This document shows, piece by piece, positions 1 to 22,273 of a stretch of DNA of 64,000 bases. The notes under the pieces were generated by a model. That model was not told the DNA's origin and did not search any database. It was given only the letters and a program-made list of their open reading frames with translations. The stretch is from Microcebus murinus (Eukaryota; Chordata; Mammalia; Primates; Cheirogaleidae). How positions within the stretch are numbered: the first letter of the stretch is position 1; the number at the start of each line of letters is the position of its first letter. The position numbers and the translations under genes are program-made. The stretch is taken from assembly GCF_040939455.1 (NCBI RefSeq), contig NC_134113.1, forward strand, positions 19,764,501-19,828,500, given 5' to 3'.

Positions 1-730
1 TGGTTTTTTTTTTTTTAACTCCATTTTCAAAATCCTACTGTAGTATATTTTATTATGTGAGTGTTCACTTTTTAAAATGTATTAGCTAACCTCAAAAACA
101 ACAGCTGACAGATATCTTACAAAATTTGATCAACTATATAAATGGTCATTGTAGTTAATGCATAGCTGGGTAGTTAAAATTCCTGTAAAAATTATATAAC
201 AAGTAATTTAATATTAACACCCAGATTTAGGAACTGCTGTATGTACCCATTCAATATCAACTGTTCAAACTGCCAGCTTCTGTAGTCGTCTTTATCTGGC
301 GCATGCACCTGCAGCATCAGCCTCTCAACTGATAAGGGCTGAATAAATCTTCTTATGGTAGATCTGGTGGGAGGAGGTTGATTCCTGGACATTGACGCCA
401 TTACTAAAGTGGTAGATCTCTCCTGCATATCTGCCATGTTGGCTCAGTTCATATAACGAAACTTCCATGTTGGTATCCAAAGAGACCTTTGTGATCTAAA
501 TGCATATCTTCAATTCATAGTTGAAAAAACCAGCACACCATAAAAGAAAATTTAAGAGATATGGTTGATGGTATGGGCTTCAGAGTTAGATAGACTAAGG
601 CTTAAATCTAAGTTCTGTCACTTCTGGGACAAGTAACTTCTAAACAAAAAAAAGAGACAGGACAGCACAGGACTTTATCATGCTACTAGAACATCATATG
701 ATTTAAAACATATGAATTGTTTATTTCTGT
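1..730. other. Intergenic AT-rich DNA, no recognised repeat
   Basis: A T-run opens the window. Apart from the open frame at 192-437 I see no recognisable gene or repeat. Confidence 0.4.
192..437 (-). other. Unassigned 81-codon open frame, unrecognised
   Basis: The frame starts MADMQERSTTLV and contains a charged stretch HAPDKDDYRSWQFEQL. It is not made of a repeat I recognise. A second overlapping frame opens 33 bases upstream (start MEVSLYEL, about 470) and ends at about 327. The composition looks somewhat gene-like, so a decayed processed pseudogene or an exon of an unknown transcript is possible. No splice sites or promoter support it. I cannot name it. Confidence 0.15.
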
Positions 731-1039
731 TTTTTTCCCCTTTTTCTCTTTTTTAAATTTTTTACAGATGGGTTCTCACTCTGTAATCCAAACTAGAGGA
801 CAGTGGCATGATAATAGCTCACTGCAGCCTCAAAATCCTCTTGCTCAAGAGATCCTCCTGCCTCAGCCTCCTGAGTAGCTGGGACTACAGGCATGTGTTA
901 CCATAGCTGGCTAATTTTTTTAGAGACGAGGTCTTGGTATGTTGACCAGGCTGGTCTTGAACTCCTGCCTCAAGTGATACTTCCACTTCAGACTCCCCAG
1001 TCATTGTGATTACAGGTATGAGCCACTGCATCCTGCTGG
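731..1039 (-). repeat. Old Alu (AluJ-like), antisense
   Basis: Reads as a reverse-complement Alu (polypyrimidine start, CTCCTGAGTAGCTGGGACTA, ends near TGAGCCACTGCATCC) with much divergence and no lemur-type insertion. Confidence 0.8.
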
Positions 1040-1189
1040 AATTTTCCATTTAATATTTTTGGACCGCAGTTGAACTTGGCTAACTGAAACCCTGGACAAG
1101 GGAGGACTACCATGCTCAATATGGTAATATTTAGAAGCAGGGCCTTTTGGGAAGGGATTAGGACATGAGGGCTCTTCCCTCATGAATTG

Positions 1190-1419
1190 ATTAATGCTCT
1201 TATTAAAGAGATTAAGGGAGTGTTCTAGTGCCTTTTTCCCTTCCACCCTTTCCCCTTCCACCATGTAAGGATGGACCAAGAGATGTCATCTTGGAAGCAG
1301 CGATCAGTACTTACCAGACACTGAATCTGTGGGCACCTTGATTTTGGACTTCCCAGTCTCCAGAACTATAAGAAATAAATTTCTATTGACTATAAATGAC
1401 TCAGTCTAAGGTATTTTGT
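1190..1419 (+). repeat. Old MaLR/LTR-like remnant
   Basis: The stretch with GGACTTCCCAGTCTCCAGAA, AGAAATAAATTTCT and the end GGTATTTTGTTA resembles the 3' part of an old mammalian LTR (MST/MLT type), including an AATAAA. The 5' boundary is unclear. The mariner below sits at its TA. Confidence 0.4.
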
Positions 1420-1420
1420 T

Positions 1421-2700
1421 ACACGTTGGCATAAAAGTAATTGTGGTTTCAGACTGTGAATTTTAAATCATTATAACTAGGCTCAAACACATCTTTATTA
1501 ATCAAAATAGGAACCATTACAATCAACACATTTTTGTCAATGAGAAATAAGTTTGTATATTCCTGTAGCATAAAAATCCTTACTGTGGGTTTCGATGAAC
1601 TCTTGGAAAGCATTTTCTGCATCTTGCTGATTGTGGAAGCATTTTCCCTGCAAAAAAGTTGTTGAGATGCTCGAAGAAATGGCAGTTGGTTGGCGAAAGG
1701 CCTGGTGAATATGGCGGATGAGACAAAACTTCATGGTCTCATTCGTTCAACTTTTGAAGTATTGGCTGTGTGACGTGTGGTTGGGTGTTGTTGTGGAGAA
1801 AAACTGGGCCCTTTCTGTTGACCAGTGCCAGCTTGCAGGCCTTGCAGTTTTTTTGTGCATCTTATTGATTTGCTGAGTTCACTTCTCAGGTGTTTCCCAG
1901 GGATTCAGAAAGCCGTAGTGGATCAGACCTGCAAAAGACATCACCAAACAGTGACCATGACCTTCTTTTGGTGCAAATTTGGCTTTGGAAAGTGCTTTGG
2001 AGCTTCTCCTCGGTCCAACCACTGAGCTGGTCATTGCCAATTTTCGTAGAAAATCCACTTTTCATCGCATGTCATAATCTTATCGAGAAATGGTTCATTG
2101 TTTCATACAAGAAGAGAAGATAACACTTCAAAATGACAATTATTTTGATTTTTTGGTCAGCTGATGAGGCACCCATTTATTGAACTTTTTCACCTTTTCA
2201 ATTTGCCTCAAATGATGAACAACTGTAGAATGGTCCATAATGAGTCCTTTGGCAACTTCTTGTGTGGTTGCAAGAGGATCAGCTTTGATGATTGATTTCA
2301 ACTGGTTGTTGTCAACTGCCAATGGCTGGCCACCATGCTCCTCATCTTCAAGGTTCTCATCTCCTTTGCAAAACTTCTTGAACCAGCAGTGCACTGCATG
2401 TTCATTAGCAGTTCCTGGGCCAAATGTGTTGTTGATGTTGCCAGTTGTCTCTGCTGCTTCAACCCAGTATGAGCTCGATAAGAAAATCGCTCTAATTTGC
2501 TTTTTGTGTAACATTATTTCCATAATCTAAAATAAGTATAAAATAAACAGCAAGTAATAAGTCATCAGCAAAAAAACATAAAGCAAGAAATGCACATTAA
2601 AATGATATATAACATAACCACATTTATTTAAGAATGTATTCCAATATCAAATGGCAAATTTCAACAAAGTTAAAACCGCAATTACTTTGGACCAACCTAG
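1421..2700 (-). mobile_element. Hsmar1-like mariner transposon, decayed
   Basis: About 1.28 kb, bounded by degenerate inverted ends (left GTTGGCATAAAAGTAATTGT, right AATTACTTTGGACCAACC) at TA dinucleotides. The minus-strand transposase N-terminus is still open for 127 codons (2140-2523), with KKQIRAIFL, FGPGTANE, WFKKFCKGDE and HSTVVHHLRQI typical of the Hsmar1/SETMAR transposase. Downstream it is broken by stops and shifts. The first catalytic Asp survives in TCDEKWIFY, but the second and third positions read LHNNTQPH and SPTNCHFF where the family has Asp. The C-terminal part (1537-1734) is in another frame. It is dead as an enzyme. Confidence 0.88.
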
Positions 2701-2702
2701 TA

Positions 2703-3309
2703 AGTTAGCCAATTGACCTGAATTTAATAAGAATTAGTCTGAAGCAACACTGCCACCTGGTGGTTTCTCTTCATATATAATAACTTGGAGATAGTTTCCC
2801 TTCTGTCAAATGAGGACAAGTGGTTAAGTTATGACTACTTAATAATATTGCAGAATCTATGTTTAAGTTAAGAATTAAGCTAGTATTTATGAAATTGGCC
2901 TCAAAAACTTATTTTGTAACTTAACAAATATTTGTTTAGTGCCTATGTGCCAAAACAAAATAGTGAACAAAATAGAAAAACCACTTGTATTCATAGATCT
3001 TACATTCTAGTGAATGTAAGACAAAAAATAACCACAATAAGTAAATTATAATATGTTTGGTGAGACACTGCATTAAAAAAACCAGGATATATTGAGCAGA
3101 GTCCTAAGGGTGGAAACAAGAAAAAAATCAGGATAAGAGGGATGTAGGGTAGGTTGCAATTTTAAATAGAATGACATTTGAGCAGACTCTTAACAGGTGA
3201 GATCGTTTCTATATGGTTGCCTGAAGGACAATACTCCAAAGATTTACAATCTAAATATTTAATTTTAATTCTACCATAACTCTATTAATTTATTAATTTA
3301 CTTTCTCAA

Positions 3310-3310
<1 letters not shown>
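2703..3310. other. Intergenic; probable ancient repeat tail
   Basis: About 2925-3210 resembles ancient mammalian interspersed repeat text (AACAAATATTTGTTTAGTGC, ACATTCTAGTGAATG, AATGACATTTGAGCA). It is too diverged to name. No coding evidence. Confidence 0.3.
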
Positions 3311-3313
<3 letters not shown>

Positions 3314-3357
<44 letters not shown>

Positions 3358-3633
3358 CAGAGTCTCACTCTATTTCCTGAGCTAGAGTGCTCTGGCGTCT
3401 GCCTAGCTCATAACAACCTCAAACTCCTGAACTCAAGCAATTTTTCTGTCTCAGTTTCCTGGGTAGCTAGGACTACAAGCATGTGCCACCATGCCTGGCT
3501 AATTGTTCTATTTTTAGTAGAGATGGGGTCTGGTTCTTGCTCAGGTTGGTCTCAAACTCCTGAGCTCAAGCAATCCTGCTGTTTTGGCTTCCTAGAGTGC
3601 TAGGATTACAGGCGTGAGCAACCCTGCCCTGCC
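3314..3633 (-). repeat. Alu, antisense, with a long T-run
   Basis: About 40 T residues (3317-3354) precede AGACAGAGTCTCACTC. The body has the GCCTAGCTCA...CAACCTCAAACTCC left-monomer variant common in strepsirrhine Alus. Confidence 0.88.
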
Positions 3634-4108
3634 AAGACTTCTTTTTAATAAGCAGGAATCTGTAGTACCAGTCAATATTAATAGGAATGACTATATTTTG
3701 AAAAGCAACACTGCTCTAAAGATATGTACCTTTCCTATGGAGTAATGGCTGCCATTAGTTAGCATCAGAAAATAAGCAGGAAATGGCAGCTTTGTTATCT
3801 GAGTTTTTTAATTTTTTTATTGTTATCTGATTTTTAAACACCGTAACATGAACTTTATGCATTTGTGTTCCTATAAAAGTAGGAAATTTGCTTTAGTCTT
3901 CTAAATTAAGAGAAGCAAGATTTAGGTAGAGATGAAATGCAATAATCAATTAAGATTAGCTAAATTTTTCTTTGCTATTTATGGCTTTTTTAATTATAAA
4001 TTTGTCCCAAGACTTTAATAAAACTGTTAATGCATATTATGTGTTGAGAACTATCCTAAATATTTCATGTGTTAGCTCATGAAATCTTTTTTTATTTAAT
4101 GTCTCAAC
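3634..4108. other. Intergenic AT-rich DNA
   Basis: No gene or recognisable repeat seen. Confidence 0.3.
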
Positions 4109-4398
4109 ACTTTTTTTGTTTGTTTGTTTTGAGACAGGGTCTCTCTCTGTTGTAGTGGTATCATCAGAGCTCATCACAACCTCTAAACTTTTGGACTCAA
4201 GTGATCTTCCCACCTCAGCCTCTTGAGTAGCTGGGACTACAGGCATGCACCACCACACCTGGTTAAATTTTTCTATTTTTAGTAGAGACAGGGTCTCACT
4301 TTTGCTCTGGCTTGTCTTGCACTCCTGACCTCAAGCAGTCCTCCTGCCTTGGCCTCCCAGAGTGCTAGGATTACAGATGTGAGCCACCTTGCCCAGCC
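4109..4398 (-). repeat. Old Alu, antisense
   Basis: (TTTG)n-like start, GAGACAGGGTCTCTCTC, AGTAGCTGGGACTACAGGCA, ending GAGCCACCTTGCCCAGCCC. Confidence 0.85.
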
Positions 4399-4429
4399 CA
4401 AAGTTTTGAAAAATAATAAATTTTGAAGT

Positions 4430-4575
4430 CCGTGTGTGGTGGTTCATGCCTGTAATCCCAACAGTTTGGGAGGACAAGGGGGACGGATTGCTTGAGGCCA
4501 TGAGTTTGAGACTAACCTAGGCAACAGAGACCCTGATTCTACAAAAAATTAAAAAATTAGCTGGGCGTGGTGGTG
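4430..4575 (+). repeat. Alu left-monomer fragment, sense
   Basis: GTGGTTCATGCCTGTAATCC through CTGGGCGTGGTGGTGG, then abrupt loss of homology. It is truncated. Confidence 0.75.
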
Positions 4576-4702
4576 GAACAAAGGGAATATTATTCCACCT
4601 TTAAAAAAGAAGAATCTTCTTGGGAAGATCTGGGCTGTTAAAAGAAAGAGAAGAAAATCTTGTCATTTGCGACAACATGAATGAATTTATGCTAAGTGAA
4701 AT
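4576..4702 (+). repeat. Old L1 3' fragment, part 1
   Basis: GGAATATTATTCCACC and GACAACATGAATGAATTTAT match the L1 3' ORF2 region. The sequence continues at 5327 after an LTR insertion. Confidence 0.7.
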
Positions 4703-5326
4703 TATTAGGTAGATAGTAAGGGATTCCCGGTCTCCTAGAGACAAAAGTGGGTGCTATTGTCCCCATCTTGGTCCTGTCCCACACTAATTCTCCAGGGAGG
4801 AGGGAATACCCTATGAATCTACCAATCAGAACTTGGCACGCCCACTGCCAAAGAATGCAGAGGACTCTATAGCCTACAGGCCAAGCAACATGGGTACCAT
4901 AAAGTCCGGTAAGTGACCTAGAATATCCCACATCCCTAGAATATCCCATATCCTAGTATGCCCACATGCATACTTAAGATCAGGTCATGTGACTTTCAAA
5001 CATCCAATCAAAGTGGTTCTGTGGTGACCTTTGAACCACCAGGAGGTCCCTATCCGGACACCATAAAACAAGATGCAGACCATAGCCAACCTCTCTCTTT
5101 TCCCTAACTTTTGCTTGCCCTGCTGTGATGATGGGTCTGATCATCATCTGTACCATCCGTACCATGCTCTGTAAGCTCTGTAAGCCTTTATCTTGCTCTT
5201 GACCTATAGTCCTATCTTTCTCTCCTCAATAAACCTCATTTTCGTGCTTGTCTAACTTTGGCGGGTCTGGTCATTCTTCCACCATGAGTGTGCCAAGAAC
5301 TGACAGTTTCATACTAAAACCTGACA
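4703..5326 (+). mobile_element. Solo LTR of an endogenous retrovirus (class I-like)
   Basis: 624 bp flanked by the 4-bp duplication AAAT (4699-4702 and 5327-5330), with imperfect inverted ends (TATTAGGT at the start, ACCTGACA at the end). It carries CCAATCA boxes (4821, 5006), an AATAAA near 5229 and a CTTTGGCGGGTCTGGTC-type 3' region, as in gammaretrovirus-like LTRs. A short direct repeat (CCTAGAATATCCCA) lies near 4917-4947. No gag, pol or env is present, so recombination between two LTRs is the simplest origin. Confidence 0.72.
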
Positions 5327-5368
5327 AAATAAGCCAGAAACAGAAACACAAATACTTCATTATCTCAC
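5327..5368 (+). repeat. Old L1 3' fragment, part 2
   Basis: AAATAAGCCAGAAACAG and ACAAATACTTCATTATC continue the L1 sequence interrupted at 4702. Confidence 0.65.
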
Positions 5369-5713
5369 TTTTTATTTTTTTGTATTTTATTTTATTTTTA
5401 TTTTGAGACAGAGTCTCACTCTGTTGCCCAGACTAGAGTGCCATGGCACCAGCCTAGCTCACAGCAACCTCAAACTCCTAGGCTCAAGTGATCCTCCTGT
5501 CTCAGTCCCAGTAGCTGGGACTACAGGCATGCCCCACCATGCGCGGCTAATTTTTTCTATATATTTTTAGTTGGCTAATTAATTTTTTTCTATTTTTAGT
5601 AGCGACAGGGCCTTGCTCTTGCTCAGGCTCCTCTCGAACTCCTCAGCTCAAACGATCCACCCGCTTTGGCCTCCCAGAGTGCTAGGATTACAGGTGTGAG
5701 TTCGCAAACCGGG
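5369..5713 (-). repeat. Alu with strepsirrhine-type insertion, antisense
   Basis: T/A-rich start, GAGACAGAGTCTCACTCTG, GCCTAGCTCACAGCAACC and a TTAGTTGGCTAATTAATTTT insert; inserted within the L1. Confidence 0.88.
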
Positions 5714-5754
5714 CTATTTTTTTGTATTTAAAAAATTTTTTTTCTTCACCATGT

Positions 5755-5896
5755 CTTGCATATTTTTTTTTTTTTAGTAATGGGGATCTCACCCAATCAA
5801 AACTCATTGCAGCCTCAAACTCCTGGGCTCCAGCGATCCTCTCACCTTGTCCTCCCCAAATGCTGGGATTACAGGTGCAAGCCACCACACCAGGCC
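5755..5896 (-). repeat. Alu monomer (FLAM-like), antisense
   Basis: T-run, then GGATCTCACCCAATC through TGCTGGGATTACAGGTGCAA and CACCAGGCCC: a single old monomer. Confidence 0.7.
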
Positions 5897-6300
5897 CTCA
5901 CATGTAGAATTGAAAAAAGTGGAACTCATAGAAGTAGGTAGTAGAATGGTGATTGCCAGGGCCTGGGGGTGTGGATGAGGGTTGGGGAAATGTTGGTTAA
6001 AGGGTACAACGTTCCAGTTAGGCTGAATAAGTTCTGGAGATCTACTGTACAGCATGGTGACTATAGTTAATATATTGTATACACTTGAAAACTGCCGAGA
6101 GATTTTAAGTGTTTTTACCACACACACACACACAAAAACATATAAAATATATATGACTAAGTGAAGTGATGGATATGTTAATTAGCTTGACTGTGATATT
6201 ATTGCACAATGTATACATATATCAAAACATCACGTTTTACAATGTAAAATATACACAATTTTTATTTGTCAATTATACCTCAATAAAGTTGGAAAAATTC
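5897..6300 (+). repeat. Old L1 3' fragment, part 3 (3' UTR)
   Basis: GTGATTGCCAGGGCCTGGGG, GACTATAGTTAATATATTGT and AATTATACCTCAATAAAG match an L1 3' end. It completes the L1 begun at 4576. A (CA)n tract lies at 6120-6134. Confidence 0.75.
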
Positions 6301-6949
6301 TCAAACACAATTAAAAACAAACTTAAAAAGGCAGTTCATAAACTTCTGTTCCATGGATGAAAATCTCTACCATAAATAAAAACATAATATGCAAAGATAG
6401 TATCTGGAAGGAAACCTAAGAGTGTTAACAGTGGTTACATCTGGCGAGCTCCAGGGCACTGGGAGTTAGGGACAGGTTTACTTTTCTGTGTACCTTTAGG
6501 ATGTTTTAAGGCACACACGCTCAACCTTTAAAAAAATAAAAAATAAAGGGTTTCCAGGGGAAACTCTTCTCGACATCTTCAGGTGTGCTTCCTTCCTCCT
6601 CTCAACACACTTCCCTGTCAAAACCTGCGTTACTTCCAACCCACGCTCCTGGAAGGAACAAGTCCCAGGTCTCCGCGATGGGGACCTGCCAGTCCACAAT
6701 GACAATCCCAGAAAGGTGGTCAAGTGCTCAGTCAGCTGGAAGAAAGGTGGGAGTGCTCTAACGCTGGCCCTGCAGACCACCGCGACGGCAAAAACCTCGG
6801 CTAGTGGCCTCGGGTGTAAGGCAGCTCCGCATTGGTGGCGCGGGGATCTTCCTATTATTATTACGCAGTCCCTTTTCTTCCGGGAGAAAGCACCTGGGGA
6901 GTGGCGGGCCACCCCAGCAGGCACTCTAGGGGACAAGCATACATCCTCC
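6301..6949. other. Intergenic to promoter-proximal DNA
   Basis: Composition shifts from AT-rich to CpG-bearing after about 6780. Long frames on both strands reflect GC content; none has a conserved look. Confidence 0.35.
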
Positions 6950-7430
6950 GCACTGCCGCAGCCCGAGCCAGCATCCAGCCGGGCCGTCTCATCGACACTC
7001 GACTCGCATTCCTGTTTGGCGGATTCACCACTTTTTGGTGTCAGAATTTAAAATGAAAACTCAAATTTACCTATTTCAGAAACTACTGTCCAGGAAAACA
7101 GAATCAGGAGATATTTCCGTTCCTTGAATTTTTTTTCTCTGCTGGCGTCCACAGTATCTACACCGAGCGCGCGAGGACCGTGGGTCGAAAGCGGCGACGC
7201 AGACGCTCAGACCGCTGTTCCGGCGCGCAGTCGCGGCGGCCCCTCGGGCCCGCCCCCGCCGGAGTCCGACGTGGAAGTTGCTGGCAGAGCAGGCTTGCTG
7301 GGAAGCAACCTGGGAACCGCAGCCCCAGGCCAAGGCGAACGGAGGTGGCGGCGCAGGGGCTTGAACAGGAATCGCTGCCGAGGCCGGGGCCTGTCTCTGA
7401 GGATCAGCGAGGGCGGACAGGCGGTTCATC
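6950..7430 (+). promoter_or_regulatory. ARL1: CpG-rich promoter and 5' UTR of ARL1
   Basis: Base composition rises sharply to G+C with many CpG dinucleotides from about 6780 to 7700, peaking around 7160-7500, unlike the AT-rich surroundings. A GC-box type motif (CCCGCCCCC, Sp1-like) lies near 7249-7257. No TATA box is obvious near the exon, consistent with a CpG-island housekeeping promoter. The exact transcription start cannot be read from sequence alone. Confidence 0.7.
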
Positions 7431-18815
<11,385 letters not shown>

Positions 18816-19670
18816 TTCAGTCCCTTCAGCTCCTCTGAAACTAAGGGTATGTCACGTATCGCTTTGGAAACAGTCAAGTGTTTTTTACACTACTAAATGT
18901 TAAAACTATATGATTGTTGTCATATACTGAACTGACTGCAATGTTTGTAATAAATATGAAAAATAAGCATTTGGTTGGAGGGGTAACTCAATTGAATCAC
19001 CTGAATGTTCTGTGCAATGTAAAATATTCCTTCCTTGCTTTCTTGTGTTAAGGTATATATTCTATTTGTATGGAATTCTATTCAAATATAGTTCTATTAA
19101 AGAATGTGCTCTTGTTGGGGAAAAAACCCTGCTATTTTTGAATTAGTAGTTGTAGCTTGTTTGTACAAACACTAACAAATAACTCAGATTTTTCTTCTCT
19201 TGAAATGAACTCTTTCCAAAGATTAGACTCAGTAGAGTAGGCTAGGAACATAGTGTGCATAATATAGTCTTAATCTGCTTAACTGACCACTTCTTATTAA
19301 ACTATTTCATTTAAAAGCTTTTGGTTATAGGCATGACTATTATTTTGGTGGTTGAACTTCAATGACTTACCTGTAATTGTCATTTTATAGTACTTTATAG
19401 TTGTCAGAAAACTTTTATGTATATTGACCTCGTGTCCTAGTTGATCTACACGGGCACCCGGTGAGGTAGGTAGGACAGGTTACAGTATCTTCACTTTATG
19501 GACATGGACCCAGGGTTTTGATAGGTTGGCTTGACCAAGGTCACCTGCTAGTTAAATGGGTATAGGGCTCAAAGTAAGACTTTTGGGTCAGAAGCTTGAC
19601 TGATAATCTACACTGTATATTCCTGAAAATAGCAACATCAACACAGATAACCTAACTCTCAAATAAAATT
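18816..19670 (+). other. ARL1: ARL1 3' UTR region with candidate poly(A) signals
   Basis: Downstream of the stop there are candidate signals AATAAA at 18950-18955, ATTAAA at 19096-19101 followed by a GT-rich stretch, and AATAAA at 19662-19667. The ATTAAA site has the best downstream element. Which is used cannot be told from sequence alone. A MIR-like remnant overlaps the distal part (about 19390-19610). Confidence 0.5.
19390..19610 (-). repeat. MIR, antisense
   Basis: GGTGAGGTAGGTAGGACAGG, then CTTGACCAAGGTCACCTGCT and GGGCTCAAAGTAAGAC follow the reverse MIR order. Confidence 0.6.
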
Positions 19671-20103
19671 ATGCTAATAAAAGTAGTCACAGTACATTCA
19701 AAATAATGTCTATAAACTTATTTGTCTATACTAGAAGTGATCAATGACATAGTGAAAACAACCCTAAATGGTTATGTTTGATGGAATTCATAACACATTA
19801 AAGAGAAAAATTGACATTAAAGGAAATAAAAAAATCTATTTTAAGAAGTATTATAAAAGATGTCTTTACTGTCTTTCATTCCTTTTATATATCTCTAATT
19901 GGACATGTAAATGGTTTTAACCAATTTAATTGGTTACAATTCAAAACTTTATTGGTTCTACAGAGAGAAATTAAGCATTCTTTAAAAAATTAGGCTTACT
20001 TCTGGGCAGTTAAGTTTAAAAAATAATTCATGTTCAGAGGAACTTTTCAGACTAACAGTCACCACAGGATCAGCTATAATGTGACAGAAGTAAATAAAGT
20101 CCT
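19671..20103. other. Intergenic AT-rich DNA between ARL1 and UTP20
   Basis: Nothing recognisable. Confidence 0.3.
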
Positions 20104-20471
<368 letters not shown>

Positions 20472-20589
20472 TTATTAAAGTTAGGGGAATTGTTTTCACT
20501 TAAGTAAATTGGGAAAGCCAGCATTTTAAAACTTAGGTGCCGGTAAAGAGAATGTAATACCATTGTTCCTCTGAGGCCTCAGGAACACT

Positions 20590-20890
20590 AGTGGTTCATT
20601 TCCTGGTCCTTACCGTCCTAGATGTTGTCCTCTGGCCTCTTCCAGACAATGAATTATGTTCCAGTGAATGCAGCTTTCTGTTTACCTGTGGGACTCTTAC
20701 TCTCCTTGCTCATCCCCAATTCTCTAATTTGGTCTTTTTTGGAGACGTTTCCTCAGCCACAAGTATTCCAGTGCAACTAATATTACTCTTGAGGGGCAAA
20801 GACTGTCATTTTCTTATTTATGTCCCCAGTATCCAGTACGGTGCCTGGCACATTATGGCACTTCAGAATATGTTCATGGTTGAAATAGTA
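20590..20890 (+). repeat. L2 fragment, sense
   Basis: GAGGGGCAAAGACTGTCATT and CCAGTACGGTGCCTGGCACA resemble the L2 3' end. Confidence 0.5.
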
Positions 20891-21344
20891 GGATATATGT
20901 TTGTCAGCTAGGGAAATAGTGCTTCTGCAGTTTACACTTGGGTTCCCTTCTGGTCAGTGGCACATTGTTGGGAAATGCTAGATCAAGGATGCAGAAAATG
21001 AGTTCACTTAAACCCTGAGGTGTAAAGCTTGTACAGGTGGCTCCCAGCAGTTCAGGAGAACTGCAAAAAATAGAAGTATGGGGAAGTAAGGTCGTGGCAG
21101 GCAGACCTGGGCATGTAGTCCTTGCCGCCTTGAATCTGGAGGGTGTGAAGCTGTCCCAGAGGTCAGCACTTGGATAATTCTGATCCCTCTGGTTCACCAC
21201 AAAGAACAAGATGGGATAAAGCAGGTGGATACTTAATAGGGTATAAATTATAAGGTCTTGTCTAGCAGGAAACAGTTGTACAGGTATGTTATCAGGGTTT
21301 GAATGTTGATATTTACAAAGTCATTATGAACATTGTTTTGTGAG

Positions 21345-21490
21345 AAGCCTGATAATGGGAAAGCACCAAACCTGAAATCAAAACACGAGTTCTAGGTGCA
21401 AATGCCACTCCTTTAGTTTATTGTCTGTAGAATGAGACCTTGGACAAATGATACCAAAGGTTTCTTTCAGCTTTAACATTCTGTTTTATA
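21345..21490 (+). repeat. MIR, sense, decayed
   Basis: ACCTGAAATCAAAACACGAGT, GTAGAATGAGACCTTGGAC in MIR order. Confidence 0.4.
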
Positions 21491-21589
21491 TAATTGGTTG
21501 GTAATTGTGCTGTGTCTTATCACACTAAAAAAAGAGAAATTGAGAGGGGCGGAATTACTTCTGTTATCTGAATACCTGAGATGCACTTT

Positions 21590-21710
21590 AAGCTGTTGAA
21601 ATGTAAGCTCTTTGAGGGCAGGGACCATGTCTTATTTACTGTTAGTATCCCTTGCATTTAGTGTGGTGCACTGGACACATAGTAGGCACTCAATAAATAT
21701 TTATTAAAAA
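21590..21710 (+). repeat. L2 3' end, sense
   Basis: GTAAGCTCTTTGAGGGCAGG through AGTAGGCACTCAATAAATAT, a well-preserved L2 3' end. Confidence 0.75.
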
Positions 21711-21914
21711 CAAAGATGTGCTCAATATCGCTGATATTTTTGTTCTTTCTGATCTTACCTTAGTATTTTGTTTTTTGATTTTAAAATTTTTATGAAAGTA
21801 ATACATTCACTTTAAATCTCTTAGAATTAATTAAAATCAGCCTTCTAAGATGCCCCACCTTTATTTATCCTTTTGACACATAAGAAAACCCCTAGAAGGG
21901 TGAGAACTGTTTGA

Positions 21915-22251
<337 letters not shown>

Positions 22252-22273
22252 ACAGTGTTTCTAGGATTCATCT

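Noticed and set aside
1537..2523. A SETMAR-like host gene
   Set aside because: Only the transposase part is present. It has stops and frame changes, there is no SET domain exon nearby, and transposon ends flank it. It is a dead mariner copy.
3317..3354. Long T-run as a regulatory or termination element
   Set aside because: It is the A-tail of an antisense Alu.
4692..5165. Frames of 60-85 codons within the LTR
   Set aside because: Retroviral LTRs are non-coding; the frames lack any gag, pol or env similarity.
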